Shown piece after piece: positions 25,368-32,832 of a stretch of DNA of 57,041 nucleotides; within the stretch, counting starts at the first letter, position 1; every line of letters starts with the position of its first letter. Source of the stretch: Bacillota bacterium (GTDB lineage Bacteria > Bacillota > Sulfobacillia > Sulfobacillales > Sulfobacillaceae); contig JAJZZA010000013.1 of NCBI GenBank assembly GCA_021797825.1, positions 1 to 57,041 on the forward strand. Direction: 5' to 3'. The position numbers and the translations under genes are program-made. Below the pieces are notes generated by a model. The model saw only the letters and a list, made by a program, of their open reading frames with translations, did not search any database and was not told where the DNA came from.

Positions 25368-25953
25368 CCCCCCGAGTTTCCCAACATCCCGCGCTAGATC
25401 TCATTGTTTTCAAAATTAACAGCCAATTATATCCGTGATCACGTCCTTTTTTTTGGGCGCAAATCGGCATTTGGCCCTTAACCAGGGCGTGTTCCCGCGG
25501 CAACCAGCCGGTTGCGTCGGCCGCCAAGTTTCGCCCCGGGGGGTCCCCTCGGCAAACCAGACGCTCATCTTATCGGGACAGCGATGCGGTCATCTGCATG
25601 AAATCTTCGGACCGATTCCCAATGGGCCCCATAATCTCTAACCGTCCGCCTGTTTCCTTGCGGAAGTTTGCCACGTTGCCACGCGAGCTCATTTCGCGTG
25701 GTGTTAGCCTGGGCAATGCGATGTCGGCACCCGCCGCGACGGTTTGGCGGAGCCACCGATGACGAATCCGCATCGGATCGGGTCAACAAAACACCCGGAA
25801 ATGACGCCGATCCCCGTCGGATGGTCAGCTTGGCCTCCGCACCCGCCTCCTGATTTTTCAGACGGACACACACCTTTTGTCCGCCTGGCCAGACGATTGG
25901 GACAATCTCCTCGCTCGGCTGGATTTGCTACGCCGAGTCCGGTCATGCCCCGG
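25368..25953 (-). other. 586-bp gap between aspartokinase and the KAS gene
   Basis: Apart from the KAS promoter at its right-reading end, no gene is recognised. A hairpin with arms about 25859-25867 and 25877-25885 lies about 65 bp after the aspartokinase stop, but it lacks a T-run. A 67-codon minus frame (25570-25773) ends in KETGGRLEIMGPIGNRSEDF and looks protein-like, yet has no ribosome-binding site and no family I know. It may be a remnant or a small unknown gene. Confidence 0.45.
25426..25443 (-). promoter_or_regulatory. -10 element and palindromic operator candidate upstream of the KAS gene
   Basis: TATAAT on the minus strand (25426-25431) lies about 60 bp before the GTG start. Directly upstream, in the spacer position, is the perfect 10-bp palindrome CGTGATCACG (25434-25443). 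No -35 is evident. A regulator binding the palindrome would block RNA polymerase; its identity is unknown. Confidence 0.45.
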
Positions 25954-27183
25954 CTAGTCTTCAATCACCGCTTGCCCCTCATCGAGCAAAAACGCCTGAT
26001 GAATCCGGCGCAAGGCATGTTCCGCCTTGTCGCGGGCCACGATGCAGGAAATCTTGACTTCTGAAGTTCCAATCATTTGAATATTGATGCCAGCCCCCGC
26101 CAACGCTTGAAAAACTCCGGCGGCCACCCCGGGCCGTCCCAGCATGCCCGACCCCACGGCGGAAACCTTGGCCACACTGCGATCAACCACCACATCCCTC
26201 CCGTTGACATCCGGCAAACAGGCGCGGGCCACCTCTTCCGCCGCCGCCGCATCCTTGTCTTCCACGGTAAATGCGATGTCGTTCAAATGATCATGAGACA
26301 AGGCTTGAAAGACCAAATCGACGTTGATGCCTCGTTGCGAGAGCCGGGAAAACAGCAGGGCGGCCACCCCGGGAGCATCCGGCACCCCGACCAATCCCAC
26401 TTTCGCGATGTGGCGATTGATGGCGACGGCCGTAACCGCCGGTTTGACCCCCGGGGTCCGGTTGGAAATTATGGTGCCCCCGGAGTCTGAAAAGGTGGAC
26501 CGGGCGTGGATAACCACGTCGTGACTCTTGGCATAGGCCACCGCCTGCGTCTGCAAGACTTGTGCGCCTTGGCTGGCTAATTCCATCATCTCGTCAAACG
26601 ACAGCGTCCGCAACGGAACGGCCGAAGGAATAATGCGCGGATCGGCGGTAAAGACGCCGGCCACATCCGAGTAGATCTCGCAGCGGTCCGCATCCAGCGC
26701 CCCGGCCAGAGCAATCGCGGTCAAGTCCGACCCGCCCCGCCCCAAAGTGGCAATCGAATGGTCTGGCGCCACCCCCTGAAATCCGGTGACCACCGGGGTC
26801 GTCCCATGCTCCAGCGCATGCCGAAGAGGGGTCGGATCGATATGCAAAATCCGCGCCCGCCCGTAGTCGGCAGTGGTCGCCAGTCCAGCTTGCGCCCCGG
26901 TAAATGATTGGGCCCGAATCCCTTCGGACTCCAAGCACATCGCCAGCAACGCCGCCGACTGCATCTCGCCTGTCGCCAGCAAGGCATCGAGCTCCCGGGG
27001 GGTAGGCTGGGCAGTCACGGCATAGGCTTTCTCCACCAGATCATCGGTCGTGTCCCCCATCGCCGAAACCACGATCACCAGTTGCTGGCCGTCCTCCAGG
27101 CCCTCGCGGATTTTCTTGGCCACCCCCTGAATGTGATGAATCGACGCCAGCGAGCTCCCCCCAAATTTCTGCACGATTAACAT
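25954..27183 (-). CDS. Aspartate kinase
   Basis: First enzyme of the aspartate pathway (Lys, Thr, Met, diaminopimelate). The 409-residue product has VQKFGGSSLAS at the N-terminus, TDDLVEKAYA, GFQGVAPDHSIATLGRGGSDLTA, and two C-terminal ACT domains (VGVPDAPGVAALLF and VSAVGSGMLGRPGVAAGVF) for feedback control. The ATG at 27183 puts the FGGSS motif in its normal place. In related enzymes an internal start makes a separate regulatory subunit; this was not resolved here. In spore formers diaminopimelate also feeds dipicolinate synthesis. Confidence 0.95.
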   Translation of the reverse strand: MLIVQKFGGSSLASIHHIQGVAKKIREGLEDGQQLVIVVSAMGDTTDDLVEKAYAVTAQPTPRELDALLATGEMQSAALLAMCLESEGIRAQSFTGAQAGLATTADYGRARILHIDPTPLRHALEHGTTPVVTGFQGVAPDHSIATLGRGGSDLTAIALAGALDADRCEIYSDVAGVFTADPRIIPSAVPLRTLSFDEMMELASQGAQVLQTQAVAYAKSHDVVIHARSTFSDSGGTIISNRTPGVKPAVTAVAINRHIAKVGLVGVPDAPGVAALLFSRLSQRGINVDLVFQALSHDHLNDIAFTVEDKDAAAAEEVARACLPDVNGRDVVVDRSVAKVSAVGSGMLGRPGVAAGVFQALAGAGINIQMIGTSEVKISCIVARDKAEHALRRIHQAFLLDEGQAVIED

Positions 27184-27592
27184 GAACGTTCCCCCGCCCC
27201 ACTGTGTTGTGCTGCTGGATGCAGTTTCCCCCTCTGCCGGCCGTGTCACCGCCAGCATTGATTGTGGTCATGCTCGGCATGACGCAACCGCCAACCGCCA
27301 GCCAGAACTCATTAATTGCCATCATATCAAATCACCCCGAAACCGGGGAATGCTATTGTCGTCTCTGAGTTTGTGGCGAATGGCAATCTCCCAGAGCATG
27401 CCGCACGCGCTGGGAGACACGGGGCTGGTTTCGTATCGGGGTACCGAAACGACTCCTTCCTATCGCAAGAAGTTCATCCGCAGTGCCGGTTTCTCCGGTG
27501 GTGCTCGGCAATCCCTCATGAAAAGGTTTGACCGTTGCGCCCGGTAAAGCGTGCCCGATTACCCTAGCTACCGTCCGCATTCGGCGCATCAA

Positions 27593-27670
27593 TCACCGCG
27601 GGTGACCCGCGCCGAGGGAGTCAAGATAGTCCAGGCCCCCGGCGGATCGTGCTGGCATACCCATCCGCAT
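27593..27670 (-). CDS. Possible 25-residue peptide with its own promoter and ribosome-binding site
   Basis: An ATG at 27670 has a perfect AGGAGG (27680-27685) 9 bp upstream and is preceded by TTGTAC, 18-bp spacer, TATTCT (27694-27723). It encodes MRMGMPARSAGGLDYLDSL and six more residues before TGA. The peptide is rich in Gly and Met and has no run of Lys, Thr or Met codons that would suggest classical attenuation. It could be a leader peptide, a small protein or the stub of a lost gene. Confidence 0.3.
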   Translation of the reverse strand: MRMGMPARSAGGLDYLDSLGAGHPR

Positions 27671-27693
27671 GGTCGGATGCCTCCTGTGAAAAA

Positions 27694-27723
27694 AGAATAC
27701 TCATACACCATATGGTAGTACAA
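27694..27723 (-). promoter_or_regulatory. Sigma-A-type promoter candidate far upstream of aspartokinase
   Basis: TTGTAC (27718-27723), 18-bp spacer containing the palindrome CCATATGG, TATTCT (27694-27699) on the minus strand. It precedes the 25-codon peptide and, about 500 bp on, aspartokinase. Confidence 0.45.
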
Positions 27724-28219
27724 TGTGGGCCGTGGACCCAAATGTAGAACACCCCTGACCCATCAATGGCCCCCATTTTTGATCCGTGTGGGTGCCCCGA
27801 ACCCGGGGCATGGGTGTCTCTTAGGCTATCTCCTGGCTCGGCAAGCCCCGCAAGGTCCCGTGAAACCGGTTGCCCTCTTCCACTGGGCGATGAATGCATC
27901 ACCCGACGCCGGAGGTGGCCATGGTGTACAAACGGGTACTCAAGCAGACCCATCTCCAGCGGCCCGATCGTGCCAAACCAGCAAAATATTCCGGGAAGCG
28001 TGCCGAGCTGCGCGAATCGTTATGGGAGATAGGTAATAGGGGTTGCATGACGTCGTTGGGTGATCCGGTCTGTTGTCCGTCGCAAGGATCTCCATCAAGT
28101 GAAGCGATTAGCTGCTCCGCTAATGACCTGGCCGCGTGCAGTCCTCACCACGATGGCGAATCCCTCGGTCAACGCGGCCGCTGGTCCGGCATCTGCTCGT
28201 CGCGTCCGATCGACATCCG

Positions 28220-29290
28220 CTATGACCCCGCTGACCCCCGCTGGGGTGGTTGCGCTGGCGACTAGTCGTGGACACCGGCGAAGGTGACGATGCCTTAGCC
28301 GCCTACGTAGGACGCTTGGCGGAATCGAAGCTGATTGCCTCGCCCGGTCTGCGCGCGTCGTACAGTCAGATTGGATACAATCTCGCGGGACGGACCATCG
28401 AGAACGTGATCCACTTGACCTATGAGCGCGCCATCGCGTCTTTGGTCCTGGAGCCGCTCGGCCTGGCGCACAGCCTCTTCGTCCGCGATGACACCATGGC
28501 CCGACGATTCGCCGTCGGGCACAATCCGGATGACGATGGCACCCTCGACGTGGCGCATCCATGGCGGCATTTCCGTGCTGACAATCCGGGAGTCGGCCTC
28601 GCGTCTGCGGTGGCAGACCAGATTCGGTGGGCTCGCTTCCATCCGGGAAAGATCGCATCGCAAGCAACGGTCGAGTCCTGCCGGCCGGGCTTCGCCGACA
28701 GATTCAGGACCCCCAATCGCGTTGCGCCGCAGTACACTGGGCGACGCTTTGGAAATCGGTCGGTTTCTGCGTGACGTCAGCGACGTGCGCACGGTCGGGC
28801 ATGAGGAATCGGCCACCGGTCAGTTCGCTGAGCTACTTCTGGTTCCTGCCAGGAACTTCGCCGTCGTGACCCTGTCGAACGCCCACCCGGCCGATACCCG
28901 TTTAACCAAGCGGTCGTCCGGCGAGCGCGCGAAACGTCCGTTGGCGTCGTCGAGCGGGATGCCGAACCGATCTCGTATGACGAGAGACGAGCCCGGGAGA
29001 TCGCGAGCCGATATGAGAACGATGCCAGGCAGCTTGTCATCCGTACGGACGGAGCCCGGTTGACGCTGGAAGTCGAGATCAAACCCGAAATCCGTGCGGC
29101 GGCTCCCACCACGCTGCCGCCGGACTATCCCCCGGCAGTCATGGGCCTGCTGCCTGGAGACGGCGATGCATTGGTCGTCATCAGCTGTGGCCTCATGAGG
29201 CAACGGGGATTTTTTACCCGGGACACGCACAGCAGCATTGGGAAGGTCGAGCTGGCTGGTCGGCTGTTGCATCGCTCGCGGGTGGAGTAA
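28220..29290 (+). pseudogene. Decayed serine hydrolase (beta-lactamase class C / S12 family)
   Basis: Pieces of one protein are found in order but in different frames. These are GGW...VVDTGEGDDALAAYVGRLAE and SYSQIGYNLAGRTIE from about 28240; GRVLPAGLRRQIQDPQ from about 28660; LGDALEIGRFLRDV...VGHEESATGQFAELLLVPARNFAVVTLSNAHP from about 28735; and a C-terminal beta-barrel ending GRLLHRSRVE with a TAA at 29288-29290. That is the layout of S12-family hydrolases with a lipocalin-like tail. At least three frameshifts separate the pieces, and the N-terminal SxxK motif is not found. The gene is therefore inactive unless the sequence has errors. Confidence 0.8.
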
Positions 29291-29636
29291 CAGACCCGTT
29301 GCCGTTTACAACCGTGGCGTAAAATAATGGGTTGTTTGCCATCTGCTAGGGTTGGATGGGCTCCGACCTCATCTCAAGGGATTCAACCTGTTTTGTGCAA
29401 AATCTGGTTGGTTGGGCCTTCGGAATAATTCGCTGTATTGCGCAAAAGATGGTTAGAATAGCTGCGTGATTCGCGTGGCCTTCATATACCCTCGGGCCAG
29501 ACAGCCCCGTAGCGCTCACAGCTTTTGGGCTAAACATAACTTTTCGTATTAATAACCTTGGCATTGACGGTCAGCCGAATACGTGGCCAAAAATTCATCA
29601 ACAATTGATGAGAACGAGACTGCCAGAGACCGGTCA
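29291..29636 (-). other. 346-bp AT-richer gap between the pseudogene and the CoA-transferase
   Basis: No gene is seen on either strand. The base composition is visibly more AT-rich than the flanks, which fits acquired or degraded DNA. It contains the terminator of the CoA-transferase gene at 29589-29610. Confidence 0.55.
29589..29610 (-). terminator. Intrinsic terminator after the CoA-transferase gene
   Basis: On the minus strand CATCAA, a 3-base loop and TTGATG are followed by AATTTTT. It lies about 27 bp after the stop codon. The stem is short and AT-rich, but the position and T-run fit. Confidence 0.6.
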
Positions 29637-31013
29637 TTATGCATGAGATGCCCATTGCGGTGGTGATGTGCCGAGGGGTTCAGCGGGCCGGGACCAGTGC
29701 AAGGGTGCTCCCTCTAGTACCAGTGGTGGGAGAACGCGTCTTGCCGGTCCCCACGAAGTCATTTCCACTGATCCGAAGTCCTCATCGTGTGCCGGGGCGA
29801 TACCGGTATCCGGTGTGGTCGCCTGGCGAGACATCAGCAGTGCGGCGATTCGGGCAAGGGAAGTACGCGCGACGAAGCCTTTGCCCGTCTTGAGTCGTTC
29901 CCGAAGTCCTCGTGCAACGGTAGCCGCCAGCACATAGCCGGTAGCATGGTCCAATGCTTGTACCGGCAAGGGCCTTGGCTGATCGCTTCCAAACTGACGG
30001 GCGCCTGCCAACGCGATGCCACAGCTCATCTGCACCAGGCTATCGAAGCCGCGCCGCGCGGCCCAAGGCCCCGTCCAGCCGTAGGCATCGAGAGACACAT
30101 CAATCAGGCCGGGGTGGATGCTCTGTCGCGTCGCTGGGTCGAACCCAAGTGTGGCAAGCGCATCAGGCCGGTAGCCATGGACTACCACGTCCGCGCCCCG
30201 CAACAGGGCTTCGAAGCGGGAGCGGCCGTGCGCCGTCTTGAGATCCAACCGGGCGCAGCGCTTCCCGAGTGTCACCTCCGGGACCACGCCCGGTTCGTCC
30301 CAACTCGGTGGGTCGATCCGGAGCACCTCCGCTCCGAATCCCGCCAGCAGACGGGTCGCCACCGGCCCGGCCAGCACGCGGGTGAGGTCGAGCACCTTGA
30401 CACCCATCAGCGGCCGCGATCGCTCCGGTTGCCACCCGAAATCGCCCCCGGTCGCGCCTGCTTCCATCCACACCAGCGGTTCCTTCGCCACGCTCTTGCC
30501 TTGCGGATGATCACGCCATGCTTCCGGGCTATACATGGCCGCCGCGCACCCTCCTTGCGCAATGATGGCAGTTTCCAGGTCGTCCTGATACCAGCCGCGC
30601 ACCGCGGCACGTATCGCCGCCCGGTCCGGCCCAACTCCCAACACCGCAAGGGCCGCCGCGCGGTGATGCGGTGCGTTCGTGTGCAGGCGAATCCAGCCGT
30701 CGCGCGTTTCGTAATTGCCGGCGACGGGATCCCACAGGGAGGGCAAAGTCCATCCCTCCGGTTTGAGGGTCATGTCGAACCACATCGAAGCCAACCGCCG
30801 GTCTACGACAACGCCAGGCCTTTCGCCAAAGGCCTCCCCGATCAATTCGGCGACGAACAGCGCGGCCGTTCCGATGGAAGCTACCGCAAAATCTGTGACT
30901 GCAAAGGCAGAAGGTAACCCCCCAGTACCCTCGATCGCAACCGTATTGCCATCTTCTCTGCGTCCCCCAAGGTCGGTCCATATGTCTTCGAGAAAATCCC
31001 GGGCTGTATCCAT
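29637..31013 (-). CDS. Class III CoA-transferase (CaiB/BaiF family) with swapped halves
   Basis: A 458-residue family III CoA-transferase-like protein. The Rossmann part that opens canonical members (MGVKVLDLTRVLAGPVATRLL..., then KRCARLDLKTAHGR, GLIDVSLDAYGWTGPWA) begins only near residue 205. The part resembling the usual C-terminal domain (WDPVAGNYETRDGWIRLHTNAPHH) comes first. A likely catalytic Asp lies in PVQALDHATGY. Members move CoA between acids such as carnitine or formate/oxalate; the substrate here is unknown. The ATG at 31013 follows GGGAGGAG by 5 bp. It is divergent from an HTH-citrate synthase gene. Confidence 0.85.
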   Translation of the reverse strand: MDTARDFLEDIWTDLGGRREDGNTVAIEGTGGLPSAFAVTDFAVASIGTAALFVAELIGEAFGERPGVVVDRRLASMWFDMTLKPEGWTLPSLWDPVAGNYETRDGWIRLHTNAPHHRAAALAVLGVGPDRAAIRAAVRGWYQDDLETAIIAQGGCAAAMYSPEAWRDHPQGKSVAKEPLVWMEAGATGGDFGWQPERSRPLMGVKVLDLTRVLAGPVATRLLAGFGAEVLRIDPPSWDEPGVVPEVTLGKRCARLDLKTAHGRSRFEALLRGADVVVHGYRPDALATLGFDPATRQSIHPGLIDVSLDAYGWTGPWAARRGFDSLVQMSCGIALAGARQFGSDQPRPLPVQALDHATGYVLAATVARGLRERLKTGKGFVARTSLARIAALLMSRQATTPDTGIAPAHDEDFGSVEMTSWGPARRVLPPLVLEGAPLHWSRPAEPLGTSPPQWASHA

Positions 31014-31032
31014 CGCGACTCCTCCCAAACGA

Positions 31033-31061
31033 TTGACGTGGATAAATCCTAAGGGTAAGAT
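31033..31061 (+). promoter_or_regulatory. Promoter of the HTH-citrate synthase gene
   Basis: TTGACG (31033-31038), 17-bp spacer, TAAGAT (31056-31061). Transcription would start near 31068, inside the palindromic operator region, about 50 bp before the TTG start codon. Confidence 0.6.
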
Positions 31062-31074
31062 CATTAATCGTCAA
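31046..31074 (-). promoter_or_regulatory. Promoter of the CoA-transferase gene
   Basis: TTGACG (31069-31074 on minus), 17-bp spacer, TAGGAT (31046-31051). It lies within the same DNA as the opposing plus-strand promoter, so the two cannot be occupied together. Its -35 overlaps the palindrome at 31071-31084. Confidence 0.6.
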
Positions 31075-31093
31075 TCTTGATTGATAAAATCAA
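31071..31093. promoter_or_regulatory. Overlapping palindromic operators
   Basis: TCAATCTTGATTGA (31071-31084) is a perfect palindrome. TTGATT-GATAA-AATCAA (31077-31093) is a second one sharing a half-site with the first. They cover the -35 of the CoA-transferase promoter and the start region of the citrate synthase promoter. The HTH domain of the adjacent citrate synthase fusion is the obvious candidate to bind here; that is inference. Confidence 0.55.
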
Positions 31094-31117
31094 TATACAG
31101 GAGGAGGAGACAGCGCG

Positions 31118-32305
31118 TTGGCCAATTACCTGAGCGCGGACGAAGCCGCGCGACGACTTGGCGTGTCGAGGTCAACGCTCTATTCCTATGTGAGCCGGGG
31201 TCTCCTGCGCGCGTACGCGGCCGACAATCCACACCAGCGCCGCTATTCCGCCGAAGCGGTCGAGCAACTCGCAACCGGGAGACGACGGGGACGGCGGCCC
31301 AAGGAGGTGGCCAAGGCAGCCCTTGACTGGGGCATGCCGGTCCTGGAATCAGCCATTACGGCCATTGAAGGCGGACGGCTGTTCTACCGTGGGCGCGACG
31401 CAATTCAGCTGGCCCGAACCGCCACGTTGGAGGAGACCGCCGCCCTCTTGTGGGAGATGCCGGTTGAAGCCGCCTTTCCCAACAATGTCGTGTGCCTTCC
31501 CAGCAGCCCAGTACCGCGCGTCGAGCTCCCAGACCGACGCGGTATCGCGCATCGCCTGCTGGCGCAATTTGCGGTGTGGGGAGACGACGATCACAGCGCC
31601 TTCTGGCAACCGGACGACGATCGGCTCGCGGAAGGCTGCGGTGCGCTGGTGCGCGTGCTGGCAAGCCTCATCGCTCGGGATCGGCCGGATGCCGCCCCAA
31701 TTCACCGCCATCTCGCACGGGCCTATCGTCTCAATGACACGGGGACCGAGTTGATCCGCCGTGCGCTCGTGCTGTGCGCTGACCATGAACTCAACGCGTC
31801 CAGCTTCACCGTGCGGGTCATTGCGTCCACCGGCGCCGGGCTCGGCGCCGCCCTTAGTGGCGGGCTTGCGGCACTTTCCGGCGGTCGTCACGGGGGCATG
31901 ACGGATCGCATCGAGGCTTTGTTCGATGCCATTGGCGACGGCGACCCCGTCCTTTACCTGCGCCGCCGACTTGACCGCGGCGAGGAGGTACCGGGGTTCG
32001 GTCATCCGCTGTATCCGGGGGGCGATCCGCGCGCCTCCGCGATGGGGATACCCCACCTGTCCTCACAAGCGGAGGCGATCCAGAACGCCATGGCGGAACT
32101 CACGGGTCGCATGCCCACCCTGGATTTCGCACTGGTCGCGTTGCGTCGTCATCTCGGCCTGCCAAGCGGTCTAGCCTTTAGCCTGTTCGCTCTGGGTCGC
32201 GCGACCGGCTGGATTGCCCACGCACTCGAACAGCGGATGAGCGGTAAACTCATTCGGCCCCGCTCTGCCTATATCGGACCGAGCCCAGGAACGATAGTCC
32301 CATAG
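31118..32305 (+). CDS. Citrate synthase family protein with N-terminal helix-turn-helix
   Basis: A 395-residue fusion. Residues about 4-45 form a MerR/excisionase-type HTH (YLSADEAARRLGVSRSTLYSYVSRG) with a basic RRGRRPKE linker. The rest is a citrate synthase domain. The catalytic residues look intact: His in ADHELNASSFTVRV, His in GFGHPLYPGGDPRA and Asp in LDFALVAL. It could both make citrate or methylcitrate and act as a regulator, or be a sensor using its enzyme fold. The TTG at 31118 has AGGAGGAGG 8 bp upstream. It is divergent from a CoA-transferase with nested promoters. Confidence 0.88.
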   Translation: MANYLSADEAARRLGVSRSTLYSYVSRGLLRAYAADNPHQRRYSAEAVEQLATGRRRGRRPKEVAKAALDWGMPVLESAITAIEGGRLFYRGRDAIQLARTATLEETAALLWEMPVEAAFPNNVVCLPSSPVPRVELPDRRGIAHRLLAQFAVWGDDDHSAFWQPDDDRLAEGCGALVRVLASLIARDRPDAAPIHRHLARAYRLNDTGTELIRRALVLCADHELNASSFTVRVIASTGAGLGAALSGGLAALSGGRHGGMTDRIEALFDAIGDGDPVLYLRRRLDRGEEVPGFGHPLYPGGDPRASAMGIPHLSSQAEAIQNAMAELTGRMPTLDFALVALRRHLGLPSGLAFSLFALGRATGWIAHALEQRMSGKLIRPRSAYIGPSPGTIVP

Positions 32306-32740
32306 CTCTTTGACCTTCACGATAAGTTTTCCAGGTCTTCCCGGGTGTGAGCCTGGTGGCACTAGACCGATCGCAAGATATTGAATCGTTGCTGGAGCAG
32401 GGTATCCGCGCGGTGATATTCGGCACCGATGTCTGTTCTTGCAAAGTGGAGCCGTTTGCAGGTCGTGGACTCATCGCGGGCGGTGGCTTTTCGTCTGGTC
32501 TCGTGTGTTCGAGAAGCGCTCCAGTAACGCAGGTAGGGTCCTACCCCTAACCATCCTTGTGGGTGACCACCTCTAACCCGTGGGGGGCAGCAGACTGTCA
32601 GTTCGGACCGTATGTTCCAACCCTGGACGAAATTGCCGGCGAGGTTGGATTGGACTAACAAACGGGAAATGCCAACCGCCGATTGCACATAGCCAAAAAT
32701 TAAAACCCGCTCGCAATCGGTGTGCGGGTTCTGCAAAAAT
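32306..32740 (+). other. 435-bp gap between citrate synthase and tRNA-Leu
   Basis: No intact gene. A short plus frame at 32347-32550 begins with VALDRSQDIESLLEQGIRAVIFGTD, which faintly resembles the N-terminus of glycerol-3-phosphate-responsive antiterminators (GlpP); it could be a remnant. The minus-strand terminator of the tRNA lies at the right end. Confidence 0.45.
32693..32730 (-). terminator. Intrinsic terminator of the S1-domain gene / tRNA-Leu unit
   Basis: On the minus strand AACCCGC, an 11-13 base loop and GCGGGTT are followed by TTAATTTTT. It begins about 10 bp after the tRNA 3' CCA. Confidence 0.8.
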
Positions 32741-32827
32741 TGGTGCCGGGAGCGGGACTTGAACCCGCACAATCTTTCGATTGGGGGATTTTAAGTCCCC
32801 TGCGTCTGCCTATTCCGCCATCCCGGC
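32741..32827 (-). tRNA. tRNA-Leu (anticodon UAA)
   Basis: An 87-nt class II tRNA: acceptor stem GCCGGGA/TCCCGGC with encoded CCA, anticodon loop CTTAAAA with anticodon TAA (reads UUA/UUG), a variable arm CCAATCGAAAGATTG, and a T arm with GTTCAAG. It lies only 5 bp after the S1-domain gene and shares its terminator, so it is probably cut from that mRNA. In B. subtilis, tRNA genes also lie at this place, between yabR and spoIIE. Confidence 0.97.
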
Positions 32828-32832
32828 AGGCT

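Larger units (their letters stand above)
27184..28219 (-). other. About 1 kb gap upstream of aspartokinase with hairpins and very short frames
   Basis: No known gene. The leader just before aspartokinase folds several stems: TCTCCCAG/CTGGGAGA (27387-27417), CCCCG/CGGGG (27335-27348) and GTTTCG/CGAAAC near 27430-27450. I checked for lysine-riboswitch and T-box sequences and did not find their conserved blocks. A 79-codon minus frame ends at 27353 and a plus frame starts near 27921 (MVYKRVLKQ..., good GGAGGT site); neither matches a family I know. The area borders a decayed gene, so remnants are likely. Confidence 0.45.

Noticed and set aside
27301-27600. SAM-type riboswitch suggested by ATGAGGGATTGCC upstream of aspartokinase
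   Set aside because: The later conserved blocks (GGTGCTAATTCC and the closing stem) are missing, and the surrounding pairing does not form the four-way junction.
31037-31045. A TTATCCACG on the minus strand, one base from a DnaA box, in the CoA-transferase promoter
   Set aside because: It is a single site without phased neighbours and lies inside promoter elements that explain the sequence.
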